The translations under genes were made by a program, and so were the position numbers. The notes beneath the pieces are model-generated. The model was not told the origin of the DNA and made no database searches. It saw only the letters and a program-made list of their open reading frames with translations. Positions 1 through 10,348 of a DNA stretch of 64,000 nt are shown here, one piece after another (the stretch's first letter is position 1; each line of letters begins with the position of its first letter). The DNA lies in assembly GCA_014529385.2 (NCBI GenBank), contig CM043947.1, positions 132,545,391 through 132,609,390 on the forward strand, given 5' to 3'. The DNA is from Adiantum capillus-veneris. Taxonomy: Eukaryota; Streptophyta; Polypodiopsida; Polypodiales; Pteridaceae.

Positions 1-164
1 CGGCGAGGAATCCTCCACGATAGGAAGCGTAGAGCGGTGAGTGACACACCAATGCCATCTTTGAGCTTACTAGTTTAGGCTTGTTGTGTGCCTGGAGCCA
101 TTTGTGGCTCGCACACAGTGTATCGGCAAGTTCCTTGCATTGACACGTACGACATACGCACACA
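1..164 (+). repeat. 3' part of the 5' LTR of gypsy element A (cut by window edge)
   Basis: This stretch aligns without gaps to 12415-12578, the end of the LTR at the far side of the element, with only scattered substitutions. It ends in ACA at 164, directly before a primer binding site, which fixes it as the end of a 5' LTR. The remaining part of the LTR lies outside the window. Divergence between the two copies shows the insertion is not recent. Confidence 0.85.
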
Positions 165-168
165 TTTT

Positions 169-186
169 TGGCGCCGTTGTCGGGGA
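169..186 (+). other. Primer binding site of element A
   Basis: The motif TGGCGCCGTTGTCGGGGA lies four bases behind the LTR end. It matches the primer site style seen in plant Athila/Tat-type gypsy elements, which is usually assigned to a tRNA 3' end (tRNA-Asp in family descriptions, from memory). Minus-strand DNA synthesis would start here. The position and motif are seen directly; the tRNA identity is recalled. Confidence 0.85.
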
Positions 187-899
187 ATGCCATACACTAA
201 GCTTGAATGGCACTCTATGCTTCTTTTGTGGTGCAATTTCAATTGTAGGAAAGGTAAGGAAGGAGGATGTGTGTATTGAGAAGAAGGATTTTGTGTTACT
301 ACTGTGTATTTTTTTTGTTAATGGAGTTTTCAAAGATTCTGTGTTTTTTCTCTGTGTAAGGTGTAAGTATTAAGGTTGTTAGTTCTGTGTAATGTAATGT
401 ACAATAAGTAGGAAGTAGATCTGTGAGAGCTAATAGAGTGTGTTAGTGTGTAGCAGTAGGTGTATTAGTTGGAAGTAGGTAGGTAGAGTGTGTGTGTGCT
501 CTCGCGTAGGCCGCGGGGACCTTATCCTTTTTTTTTTAATGTATTTTCTTTTTTTTTAAGGTAGGACCGGGATCGGGAATATCTCCCAGACCCAAGCCCA
601 GACGCTTACGCTTAGGCATCTATCGCCCTTTAAAATTACATATTTTAGCTTCACATGTAGCTAAAAATCGACTTTTTTGAGGACCAACGGAGCTTTAGGT
701 GACCGAACGTTGTGCTATAAAGCACACCGCAACCCTCTGAGTGATACACTTGTTTTGAGCTATCACACACTTTAATAAAAAAATCGATCATTAAAAAAAC
801 ATTAAAAAGGTAAAAAACACAAGTGAAAACGGATGCTTAAAAAAGTAAGCGGTTAACCTTCGAGGTTATTCGCCGACGCTTGTAGGGTGCCAAAGGCAC
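187..899 (+). other. Untranslated leader of element A
   Basis: There is no long ORF and no recognisable domain between the primer site and the first gag-region ATG at 900. The stretch has runs of T and A near 530-560 and 775-840. It is best read as the transcribed leader of the retroelement, where packaging and dimerisation signals would lie. I see no specific motif that I can name. Confidence 0.5.
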
Positions 900-2021
900 A
901 TGCATTTGCACTCTGGTCGTGTGCTAGAGACAGAGCAACTAGAGAGAATTTCGACTTACGCAAGTTCTCAATATCCACCTACTTTAGGTTCCGGGCTTTC
1001 GGTGGGGACCCAAGGTAGTACAAACCAAGACCCGAACATAGCGGCTAGTGACTCTTCCTCTGACTACGACATCATGGAGGGTTTCCCAATGCCTAATCCC
1101 GATAGCTCAACCCAAGACATGCATGCCATGGGCACACGGTCCGGGCCGAGCGTGCTTAGCCGCTTGAACGAAACCTTTAGTAGAGCCACTCGCTCCGAAC
1201 ATGGAGCTAATGATGTAAATGAGGGGGTGGGGAAGTAAATTCTCCATTCATGACCAATGTAGAGCCTATTCCCTTAGAGAATGTGCACGTGGATACTTCA
1301 TTCACTGCACCTTCTGACTCTTCAGAGTTATTTCCCTCCGAGGTCATATTACCCGATGGTAGAAGCCTTGCCGAAGTGCAAGAGGTTGAGCGATATATCA
1401 TTGCGGCTAGGGAAAAGGAATTCGAGAGCTTGCGCAAGGTGGAGCAACGAAGAGAGTTAAAAGCGAAAGCCCCTATGTCAATATCCTTGCTAAGAGAGCA
1501 ATCGAGTGGTTCTGACTTAGCAACTGCTAAGGGCCAACCCCTAGAAAGCAACATTGCATCTATCTCAAAGGACACCCCCTAGCACCTCAATCCTAGATGG
1601 AGTGTTCTTAAATGAGAACTCGGAGTACGAACTACAAACGAAAACTCTGACCGACCTATACACGGGTCACACCTATCACGTGAGTTGGTTAGATGTCCTA
1701 CAATCCACAATGGGCGCTACTAGTGTGGAGGATCAACAACAAAGAGTTTGTGAAGTCATCCATAGGGTCATTGAGTTAGAGAGACAGAACAAGGGAATCA
1801 ACATGCCTTCAACAGGTCTCATGAGATTCTTGGATACAGGAAAGACTAAACAACCGATCTTATCGCAAATGGAGACTCCCTCGGTAAGTTCGATGGATCC
1901 TCCATATGTTGTTCTCCAGGGGTCTCAGTGCAATCTGAGCCCACAACTGATAGCTTTACCTTTCCAAGTCTCGCTCATCTTTCCCTTGATGACACCATGG
2001 CTACCATGCCTACCCCAATGA
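900..2021 (+). pseudogene. N-terminal gag region of element A, broken
   Basis: Three overlapping ORFs in different frames (900-1238, 1250-1582, 1554-2021) cover this stretch. The first begins with an ATG at 900 just behind the leader. The encoded peptides are rich in Ser, Asp and Glu and show no named domain. Their location between leader and capsid domain suggests an N-terminal gag extension that has suffered frameshifts. Function is inferred only from position; an unrelated leader ORF is possible. Confidence 0.4.
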
Positions 2022-3490
2022 TGGACATGCTGAGAAACACTCCATGGACCTCATTTGTTATTAAAGCACCACTACATGGTAGCTCAATGCCTGCAATAGT
2101 ACCTACAAGTGTGTACCAATCGTATACACCCATGGGTCCTTGTACTCATGTAGTCCCTACCCCTCCCATTGTTTCAACTACCTATGCTCCACAACCACAA
2201 CACCCAAGCTCTTACTTCCATGGGACTATATCGGCTAGCATTAGCATGTCACATCCGGCGTCTGCTGTGCCTGGGGCCACACATATGAACTATGGACCAC
2301 CACATGGCACACCATCATACCAAACGTGGAACCCAAGGGCTTCCTATGCACCAAGACGAATGCCAATACCTACTCCACATGTAGTCTCTGGAGCACCTTC
2401 ACCCACGGTGCTTGCTCACTTATGTGACTTGGCAACATTTGCTCAAGCTATTGGTCGATCTATTGCTGAGAATATGTGTAACACGCCTGATAGAGAGCCT
2501 AGAAGTAAGGCAGTACAAATAGCCAAGCTCACACAAAAATTTAGTGGAGATGGGGATGTGAGAAAGCATATGGAAGTGTTTGAACAAATATGCGATTCTC
2601 TAGGAGAACACAATGACCTGCATAAGAGTAATGCTTTAAGCCTAACCTTAAGTGGGAAGGCAAGAGATTGGTATAGAACCCTAAGGGTGGAAGAAAAAAC
2701 GATTTACCCTACTCTTAGCAGACTGTTCTTGAAAGAATACATACAAGAGGGAGTGCTTTGGGATATAGCCTCTCAGCTCCAGAAAGCCCAATGAGAGGAA
2801 GGAGAGTCGGTGAGAGACTTTATTAGTCTCTTGAAGCATTTGATTTCTCGTTGTTATCCAAATGAGCGCTTCAATAATAACCAATTGCTTGATAGATTCA
2901 TTAGGGGGTTACAACATGAGGATAACTACAATGGCCTAGTCATTAGAGGTATCACCATTTGAGAAGCAGTCACCACCAATGCGATCCAATTGGAGGATAA
3001 TTTAATGATTCAAGGAGAAAGATCTTCTATTGAGCCTAAATCTATTAGCTCGCAAGCATTAGGGCATCAGCCAATGACTCTAAAGCTTATTGCTAAGGAG
3101 CCAAAGATATCTGAGATGACTTTAGCAGATATCACCGAGGCTATTCAAGAGAGTCTTAGAGACAATCGTGCTTCGCAGAACAATCATATGTATCCAAGAA
3201 GGGAGCAACAATGGTGCTCAGTATGCTATGGACCGCATAGTACCAGTGAATGCCCTACTTTTAGAGTAAAATTCAATGGGAACTGCAATGCCTATGGGAG
3301 GTATGGTCATCAAGCTAAGGATTGCATAGTATTTAAGCACGCGATGGCCAATAGACCAACCTTAGCATGGACAGACACACCTCGAGTGCCTGCATTGATG
3401 CCGTCCCCACCTCTTGAACAAACAGCACAACACATGGTCCCTAGGGCCCAAAATGTGTTCAAACAAAACCTTTACCATCTCCAGTGCTAG
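1928..3490 (+). pseudogene. gag: gag of element A: capsid-like domain and zinc knuckles
   Basis: The structural protein of a gypsy retrotransposon. The first 180 residues are rich in Pro, Ser, Thr and Met. A retrotransposon gag (capsid-like) domain follows, from KIAKLTQKFSGDGDVRKHME, with the typical LSGKARDWYRTL stretch. An in-frame TGA at 2792-2794 interrupts it just before EEGESVRDF, where a CGA codon would fit, and another TGA occurs near 2960. From 2990 the frame reopens and ends in two zinc-knuckle-like motifs, CSVCYGPHSTSEC (spacing of three before His) and CNAYGRYGHQAKDC (second Cys replaced by Tyr). The protein would form the particle and bind RNA. This copy cannot make it intact. 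Confidence 0.75.
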
Positions 3491-3939
3491 GACTGCAACC
3501 ACTACATCCGAGAATCACGTCCATGAATCAAGTAGGTTGTGAGTCATCTATTGCTTGTTTGAAAGGCTGTGAGGAAGATATAGATCCTAATATTTCCTAT
3601 GGGATTGGGATGGATGTGCTTGAAGAAAGTCCACAATGCTACATGGAGGACTATTGGGGACAAGTCAAACCTGTATATCAAGTAGCTGCTCTTGCGCCAA
3701 GAGATCAAAATATCAATTACACTGCTAAGAGACCACCTCTTCAATGCTATGAGTGTGGAGGTCTGGATCGTGTAGCCGAGTGTCCTATTAGGCTACAAAA
3801 GAACGCCACACTAATGCAAACCAATCAAGCGAGCACGTCTACAATGCCGATACTCATGTGTAATCGATGTGGCATAGATCCTTTGGTGCCCAATGTCCAA
3901 ATAATCCAAATGCACCAAAGATCACGCGATAAAACTTGA
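3484..3939 (+). pseudogene. gag C-terminal segment with a second pair of degenerate zinc-knuckle motifs
   Basis: This ORF overlaps the end of the capsid/zinc-knuckle ORF by a few bases in another frame. It contains CYECGGLDRVAEC, a CCHC-like pattern in which His is replaced by Arg, and a further CNRCG start. With the two motifs near 3220-3320 this makes up to four knuckle-like patterns in one gag. It may be a duplicated nucleocapsid segment or simply the decayed continuation of one. No other domain is visible. Confidence 0.5.
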
Positions 3940-4652
3940 TTGAAGTTACCAAGGAGCCATCACAAAGTACACATGTGGTACCAGTAAACGTACTCACACG
4001 ATCGATGCTCCAAAAACAAAATTATATTCTTGAGGAAAGAGACACGACATCAATTGCCCAATCTCAGAAAAACAAGAAAACACGAAGGAAGAGATCGCAA
4101 AAAGCAGCGAAGCCAGACCCCAGTTCAAAGACCAACATAGGGGCTGGTGACGACCCTGTTTATATGAACGACACTGAAGAGGATTTTGATTCAGGAGAAA
4201 CCATGGAAACCAAAACGGCCACTAAGATAGAAACCAACAAGGAAGATCTTCATGAGCCACAACGGCCAGGATCCAGGAAGAAGATAAGAACTTATCCAAA
4301 CCCTACAGAGGAGATTGAGCGAGTCAAGAAATTAAGGAGTTTGGTAGAAGATACCCAAAGGGATCTAGAACCAGCACCTAGGCATATTCAGATTACAGAC
4401 ACCGTGTTCCCTACACAACAACAACCTCACCAAGTCCATAGACCCTTAGCCATACCTAGTGTCATCCAAGAAGAAAGTGACTTAAAGTCTTGGGAAAGTG
4501 GGCGTACTCACTTCTTGATGGAAAGAATGTTTACAGAGGGACTACTTGATCCTATCGAAGAAATGGAGATTCCATCTTCCCCACGTCAAGGGACTGAAGT
4601 CCAAAAGGTGTCGTTAAGCATTGCCAAATTGATGGATTTCATGTCTTCATAA
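3936..4652 (+). pseudogene. Charged linker between gag and protease of element A
   Basis: A 238-residue ORF with a basic N-terminal part (KNKKTRRKRSQKAAK) followed by acidic and Lys/Arg-rich stretches. No enzyme motif is visible. Its place between zinc knuckles and protease is where plant gypsy elements carry a variable gag-pol linker. The basic part could bind nucleic acid; this is inference. The frame stays open over its whole length but it is offset from the neighbouring ORFs. Confidence 0.45.
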
Positions 4653-4667
4653 GTTAGAACCACCATC

Positions 4668-5234
4668 ATGTCCAAACTATATAAAGACCCTGAGCTAGTC
4701 TCAGCTCTTCAAGCCTTCCTCAATGTAGAACTGAAATTTGGGTTACCACAATTTGCCCAGATGGATGGAGCTGGGGAGATGCCAATGGAGGAGGAACACT
4801 TAAATCCACAACCCAACCTAGATGAGAACCTTGTTTTAGAAATACCCGTTAACAAGTTGGGACAATACTTTGAGGGTGATGAATCCAATGCGACCATACC
4901 AATCACTACTAAGGGATTAACTGTGAAGGGAATCCTTGATGGTGGAGCTAGGGTTAGCATTGTGACGAAAAATTGCTGGGAAACTATGGGAAGACCTCAC
5001 CTTGCGACCACAACCATAGTAGTGAAGATGGCCAATGGGTCTATTGTTAAACCTGTTGGGATGCTAGAAGATCTCAAGATCAAGGTCTTTGGACATAAAA
5101 TAAGGATTACCTTCATTGTTATGGATTTCTCCAAGCACACTATGGCATCAGAGATGATCTTAGGATGTCCTTTCATGAGGGAAGCAAAAATGGTGCATGA
5201 CTGGTCTAAAAACCATGTCTACTTGCAGTTCTAA
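4668..5234 (+). pseudogene. Retropepsin-like protease domain PR1 of element A, active site DGGA
   Basis: This domain sits in the normal gag-pol position. It reads GILDGGARVSIVT, where an active retropepsin has D-T-G or D-S-G; the codons for DGGA are at 4938-4949. Downstream hydrophobic strands and MILGCPFMREAKMV match the second half of the aspartic-protease fold. The protease would cut the gag-pol polyprotein. The Thr/Ser to Gly change in the active-site loop suggests weakened or lost activity, although I cannot exclude a family variant. Compare PR2 at 9220. Confidence 0.75.
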
Positions 5235-5249
5235 GATTCTGTCATTCGA

Positions 5250-5807
5250 GTGGATCTTGTTACTGGTCGAGCACATCCTCTAGGAAACAAGTTCATAAAT
5301 GATCATAGATCTGACGCAATAGTTCACTCGGCCCGATTGCAGTATTGTTACATGTGTAAAGCGGACACTGATGTTGGGGAAGATTCTCCTTATATGGATG
5401 TACTACCTGGGATGACTGAGTTGGAGAATGTGGATTGGGTCCACCTAGCAGCAACCATAGACACTTGGGGGAATAGGGGGACGACGTGGGTAACACCTGA
5501 GGGGGATGAAATGCCACCACTCGTACCCTTAAATATGCTAGGAGTAATGCATATAGCTTTTGATGAAATTTTGACTAGCATTGGAACCAGTAGCGCCTCA
5601 CAAGACTATAGCCCACACGATTTGGGGTCAGAATCATCAATTGAAATTGACTCTGAGGACAAAGAATCTGAGTTAGATCTTAGTGCAAATGTGGGGACAA
5701 ACCATTCAGGGCCCAGTGGTAACCTAGATGACAATCTATCCAAGGGAGCAGAAGACACAAGTAGTGATTCATCTAGTGACTCTTCACTAGAGATCGGCCG
5801 TAATTGA
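5250..5807 (+). pseudogene. Acidic linker between PR1 and reverse transcriptase
   Basis: A 185-residue ORF in a different frame from the protease. The C-terminal third is very rich in Ser, Asp and Glu (for example SSDSSSDSSLEIG). No domain is recognised. It occupies the spacer between protease and RT and is probably part of the original pol polyprotein, now separated by frameshifts. Region 5808-5973 is a short continuation without its own signal. Confidence 0.4.
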
Positions 5808-5973
5808 GAATTAAACAAGAAGAGTAAGAGATATAAGAAGCGACGATATCGAGCAAATGTGTGTGCTAGAATAAATGAAAAGAAATCTACCGCAGAATGG
5901 CTTAATTATATAGGGGCATGTGATGCTCATCAGAAGTTGGTAGATAATTGGGTTTGAATACCTTCAAAGAGTT

Positions 5974-6471
5974 ATGTGGTGTAGTCCACAACCCATTGAC
6001 ATTGCAAAACTAGAGGCTACAGAGAAGCCAAAGTTGCGCTGTATCATAAGGAGACAACAAAATCGAGAGTTAGCTCAACAACAAAAGGAATCAAAAGTTA
6101 AATCACAGTCCACAGAACAACAAGACCCCACAGACTTACACCTTGCACCTGAACATTTCAAATCCTATACCAGAGAGGAATGTAAGGTCGTGTATACAAA
6201 GGCTCAAAGAAAACCTATCGATGGGAGCAATGGAGTCTATGATGGTCCAGCGATATTTAAGGAAATAGAGTTAGCTAACCCAGGAGAAGAGTCCAAACCT
6301 ATTTTCATTGCCCAAGATCTGACAGAGATTGAGGAGTGTGTACTTAAAGAACTTCTCAAGGAATTCAAGGATATATTTTCCTGGACATATCATGATATGA
6401 AAGGTGTTCCACCTTCCATGGTGCAGCACACAATCCCCATGAATAGCATGGCTAAACCAGTTCAGCAATGA
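5974..6471 (+). pseudogene. N-terminal RT segment of element A
   Basis: The segment carries the conserved lead-in to gypsy RT: LTEIEECVLKELLKEFKDIF and SWTYHDMKGVPPSMVQHTIP. It is cut from the RT body only by one in-frame TGA at 6469-6471, where the family has Arg (a CGA to TGA change would explain it). The next ORF continues in the same frame at 6481. Together they formed one pol reading frame. Confidence 0.75.
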
Positions 6472-6480
6472 CCCTACCCA

Positions 6481-7239
6481 ATGAATCCTAAATATGCAAA
6501 AATCGTTCAAGAAGAGATTATAAAACTTGTGGAATGCGGATTCATATACCCTATTGAGAACTCAAAATGGGTGTCTCCAATATTGATTGTTCCAAAAAAG
6601 AATGGGAAACTCAGAGTGTGTGTGGATCTCAAGAAGGTCAATGCCGCCACTAGGAGGGACCATTACCCCTTGCCATATTCAGAACATGTTCTTGAAAGAG
6701 TTGCAGGGAAGGAAGCTTATAGCTTTTTAGATGGGTACTTTGGCTACAATCAAATCACAAGTGCGCTGGAGGACCAAGCTAAAATAGCTTTTATAACCAA
6801 ATTTGGAGTGTTCGCATTTCGTGTTATGGCTTTTGGCTTAACCAATGCCCCTGCTACCTTTCAAAGATCAATAAACACTGCTTTTAGAGAATATTTGAGG
6901 GAGTTTTGTGAAGCTTTCTTAGATGACCTTTGTGTTTATTCCTCTTGGAAAGAACATCTATCATGCTTACGAAAAGTGTTTGAGAAGTGTAGATTGTATA
7001 ACATCTCCTTAAACCCTTTCAAATGCCAATTTTGGGTTAAACATGGAGTCATTATAGGGCATACAGTGTCCAAAAATGGGATTTCCGCAGATGAGAGCAA
7101 AATTAGAGCCATTACTGAATTGCCACCACCTACAAACTATAAAGGAGTTCAAAGGTTCATGGGCCATGTTGGTTATTACCGACGGTTTTTTTTAAAACTT
7201 TGCCAAGATAGCTTGTCCTTTGTACAAGCTTCTTATTGA
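6481..7239 (+). pseudogene. pol: Reverse transcriptase of element A, catalytic residues intact
   Basis: RNA-dependent DNA polymerase of a Ty3/gypsy element. Motifs in order: WVSPILIVPKKNGKLRVCVD, the first catalytic Asp in YSFLDGYFGYNQI, FGLTNAPATFQ, and the paired Asp in AFLDDLCVYS at 6922-6927. The thumb region GHVGYYRRFF follows. The frame is lost just behind it, at the T run near 7184-7193, and continues in another frame at 7220. The wording resembles the plant Athila/Tat branch. Catalytic residues are kept but the frame is not. Confidence 0.9.
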
Positions 7240-8047
7240 GTTCCAATGGACTGCGGAGTGTGACCATGCTTATGAGTCATTGAAAAAGACCTTGACTAGC
7301 GATCCTATTCTACAAGTGCCCGATTGGAATGTAATTTTTCATGTGCATATTGATGCATCGAACTTTGCTATTGGGTGTGTTCTAGCTCAACCAGAAGAAC
7401 ATAAACTGGCCTACCCCATTAGCTTTGCAATTCGTCAATTGAATGATGACGAGAGAAACTACACCACTACAGAGCGAGAAGGTTTAGGTATGATTTATGT
7501 AGTGAAGAAATTTCTCTACTACCTTCTGGCCAACAAGTTTGTGTTCTATGTTGATCATCAAGCCTTGTTGTATCTAGTAAATAAACCTTGTTCCACGGGA
7601 AGAATTACACGATGGTTGTTAATTCTCCTTGAGTTTGATTTTACCATTGTGGTGAGACCTGGGCAAAGACATGTCATGGCGGATCATTTGTCTCGCATAC
7701 CCAATGATGAAGCCCCTACTGGAGTCGATGATGAGTTGCCCGATACTTCTCTATTCCTAGTCGAAACCATACATGAATGGAGTGAGAAGATTGTGAACTT
7801 TCTAGTTAATGGGTTTCCACCCAAAGAGCTTCGTAAAGACATAGGTCGAAAACTGTTAAAAGAATGTGAACCTTACTCTCTCATTGCAGGAACTCTCTAC
7901 AAGCTAGGAAAGGATGATATTCTTAGTCTTTGTGTCCGTGAGGATGAGTATTTATACATACTGCAAGAAGCCCACATGGGTATAGCCGGAGGACATTTAT
8001 TAGGAGAACTAACAGCTAGAAAAGTGTTGCAATCAGGTTATTGGTAG
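7220..8047 (+). pseudogene. RNase H domain and start of integrase zinc-binding region of element A
   Basis: The RNase H of the gypsy RT degrades the RNA strand of the hybrid. Its four acidic residues can be seen in HIDASNFAIG, TTTEREGLGMIY, FYVDHQALLYLV and MADHLSRIP. After a linker, the integrase zinc-binding domain begins with EAHMGIAGGHLLGELT, giving the two His. The frame stops at 8045-8047 (TAG after SGYW). The two Cys of the HHCC motif, CDEC, are encoded at about 8090-8100 beyond that stop. Confidence 0.88.
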
Positions 8048-8131
8048 CCAACCTTATTTAAGGATGCATCACTTTTTGCAAAAGGATGTGATGAATGCCA
8101 ATATTACAAGATCACACAACGAAAGGATAGG

Positions 8132-8461
8132 ATGCCCTTACACCCTGTTAAAGTGACTCAACCATTTGAAAAATGGGGTTTAGAATTTGTAGGCCCAATT
8201 AGTCCAGCATCTCGGAGCACTCAATCTCGATATATTATCATTGCCACTGACTATGTGACAAAGTGGGCGGAAGCCAGGGCGACACGTAAGACTGATGCGA
8301 GGTCAACTGCCAAGTTTCTCTTTGAGAACATTATTACAAGATTTGGTTGTCCCTTTGAGATTGTGAGTGGCAATGGTACTCATTTTATAAATGGAGTAAT
8401 AAAAGAACTCACTACCAAATTTATGATAGCTCACCATAAGTCCACACCTTATTATCCATAA
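8132..8461 (+). pseudogene. Integrase core of element A, two of three catalytic residues changed
   Basis: Typical gypsy integrase wording: HPVKVTQPFEKWGLEFVGPI, then YIIIATDYVTKWAEA and TRFGCPFEIVSGNGTHF. The first catalytic Asp is Glu here (codon 8183-8185) and the second is Gly (codon 8369-8371, SGNGTHF where SDNGTHF is usual). The ORF ends with TAA at 8459-8461, where CAA (Gln of PQANGQAE) would fit. This copy cannot integrate by its own enzyme. Confidence 0.88.
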
Positions 8462-8506
8462 GCAAATGGCCAAGCTGAGAGCACCAACAAGACCTTAATC
8501 TCTACC

Positions 8507-9118
8507 TTGACCAAAACGGTGGAAGCTCATCGCACAGATTGGGATTTAAAGCTTACATCAGCTCTATGGGCTTGTCGTATTGCGTACAAAGTTTCCATTA
8601 ACTGCACACCATTCAAGATGGTGTATGGCCAAGAAGCGGTTATGCCATGGGAGTTTGTCGTTCCTAGTCTTCAACTAGCTTCTCAAGAAGGTTGGGATGG
8701 TAACCCCTTAGTTGAGCGATTATATATCCTTGAAAGGCTAGATGAAGAGAGGCAATTAGCTGTGCAAAATGCACTTGTGGAGAAAGATAGGAGGAAGAAA
8801 TGGTTTGACCGTCATCTAAAGAACAAAGATATCAATGTTGGTGATAAAGTCCTTATGTATGGAGTGCGTAACGAAAAGAAAAAGTTGAAATATGCGGGAA
8901 AAGGACCATATAGAGTATGTGAGATCACCCCACAAGGAACCATTCGTGTGGAGACTCTTGATGGAGTTGAAACCATTGGATTCCTCAATGGGAGAAAATT
9001 TAAAAGATACTATGATCCTTTAAGCCAAGAGGAGCTACGTGCCATCCATAAAAAAAAGGCAGCCAAGACACAAATAGAATTGAAGAAGATACAAGCTCAA
9101 GTTGAGGCTAAGGAGTGA
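8507..9118 (+). pseudogene. Integrase C-terminal half of element A
   Basis: The frame is the continuation of the integrase core behind the TAA stop. The catalytic Glu of ANGQAESTNK (codon 8477-8479) lies just ahead of the ORF's first Met. Then come FKMVYGQEAVMP, the coiled region around VEKDRRKKWFDRHLK, and the small C-terminal domain VGDKVLMYGVRN with GPYRVCEITPQGTIRVETL. It stops at 9116-9118, and the frame then continues openly to 9234. Confidence 0.85.
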
Positions 9119-9219
9119 CAACAACACATAAGACAAAAACGAGAGGCTAACTTTGGAGTCACACATGCATTCCACGTGGAAATCAACGAGGATTGGTTGG
9201 ACTCTGCACACCTATATGA

Positions 9220-9615
9220 TACCCTATTGAGCTAAACAGCACCTATGGAAAAGTGTTATATAACGCCTTATTAGACACGGGTGCTAAATATAATCTGCTA
9301 TCATATGGGGTGTGGTGTCAGTTAGGGAAGCCACCTCTATCTGAGAGTATTATCCAAGTCAAGGGTGTCAACAAGAAAAAAAATTTGGTTTTTGGAATCT
9401 GGCACACTTATGTCAGTTATGAAAATGGGGTTGTAGCTCAAGACTTTTTGGTCATGCCTGTTGGAACTATGGAGGGTAATATAAATCTAGGACGCACGTG
9501 GATGATAGCCATCAAATGCACTATTGATTGGGGGACAAGGGGTGTCACAATGCAGAAACCAACTCTTAGCCCTGCCACGCAAGCCATAGTCCTTGAGATA
9601 TTGCCAACTCTCTAG
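9220..9615 (+). pseudogene. Second retropepsin-like domain (PR2) behind the integrase
   Basis: The peptide contains ALLDTGAKYNLLSYGVW, an intact D-T-G-A active-site loop (codons 9274-9285), and later NINLGRTWMIAI, which fits the second conserved block of retropepsins (usually ILGRPW or similar). The size of about 110-130 residues is right for one protease monomer. It overlaps the integrase reading frame by about 15 bases and lies one frame back. No ATG precedes the domain; the frame opens at 9220 after a stop. A protease behind the integrase is not the usual gypsy order. Homologous segments lie behind two other integrase relics in this window (30770 and 43498). Fold assignment by motif only. 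Confidence 0.7.
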
Positions 9616-9616
9616 A

Positions 9617-10327
9617 GCTTCAACTGATGTAGTTGAAATAAAGCTTGAGACACACAAGACCCATCCCAATATAGCGAAGAAAACATACAAGTGGGTCCCT
9701 AAAGCTTCTTTAGCGACCATAGCCAGTGCTAAAAGGTAGGAGCCTGGTAAGAGACGTCCCATTCGTCCCAAGAAATGTAAAGAAATGTTGCGATGGATTC
9801 TTAAAAAACTATTGGAAGCCCAAGGCTACCATGAAGGAAATGATCAAATATGGTTGCCAAAACGTAAATTGTGCTCTTACTTGTCACCGAGCCCATGTGA
9901 GCTCAATCATGTGGCTCCAAAACAAATTGAAGATCGCGGAAAGGAAAAAATCACGGAATGCGGCACACCCGCTCCAGAGCTACTTTGGGTACCAAAGAAA
10001 GAACGAATTGTTCCACCTAGCTCAAGAACAACGAAATCAAATGAAGATTCTTGCTCTTCGTGTAATTCCTATACGGAAATAGGAGCTTCAACACAACCTC
10101 CACCTACCATTGTACATATCCATACAAGCAAGAAAGAGTTTACACCTCCCGTTTTAAGTTCACCACCTACAACAATGTTGCAAATAAAATCGTGGGAGAG
10201 TACCTTACCACCCTTGCAACTAGAAGAAACGCATAGGGTGGTTGAAAACTATTGGTTAAAGCCTTCACCTATAACAACTTGGAACAACTGGTTTCAAAGG
10301 GTGACGACATCATTCCAAAAGGTATGA
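9617..10327 (+). pseudogene. Unknown ORF3 behind PR2 of element A
   Basis: A reading frame with one internal TAG at 9737-9739 runs to 10327. It is basic near the start (GKRRPIRPKKCKEMLRW) and rich in Pro, Ser and Thr towards the end. A short motif KWVPKA/LWVPKKE occurs twice. I do not recognise a domain, a membrane segment or a signal peptide. It lies where some plant gypsy elements carry an env-like or other extra ORF, so it may be an accessory protein of the element. A second frame over 9726-10082 is most likely a shadow. Confidence 0.4.
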
Positions 10328-10334
10328 TCTACCC

Positions 10335-10346
10335 AAGGAAGGGGGG
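10335..10346 (+). other. Polypurine tract candidate 1
   Basis: AAGGAAGGGGGG lies two bases before TGTTTGCTAACATCC, the typical look of a polypurine tract next to a 3' LTR. It follows ORF3 directly. This site and the one at 11890 cannot both be the plus-strand primer of one intact element. Confidence 0.6.
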
Positions 10347-10348
10347 AG

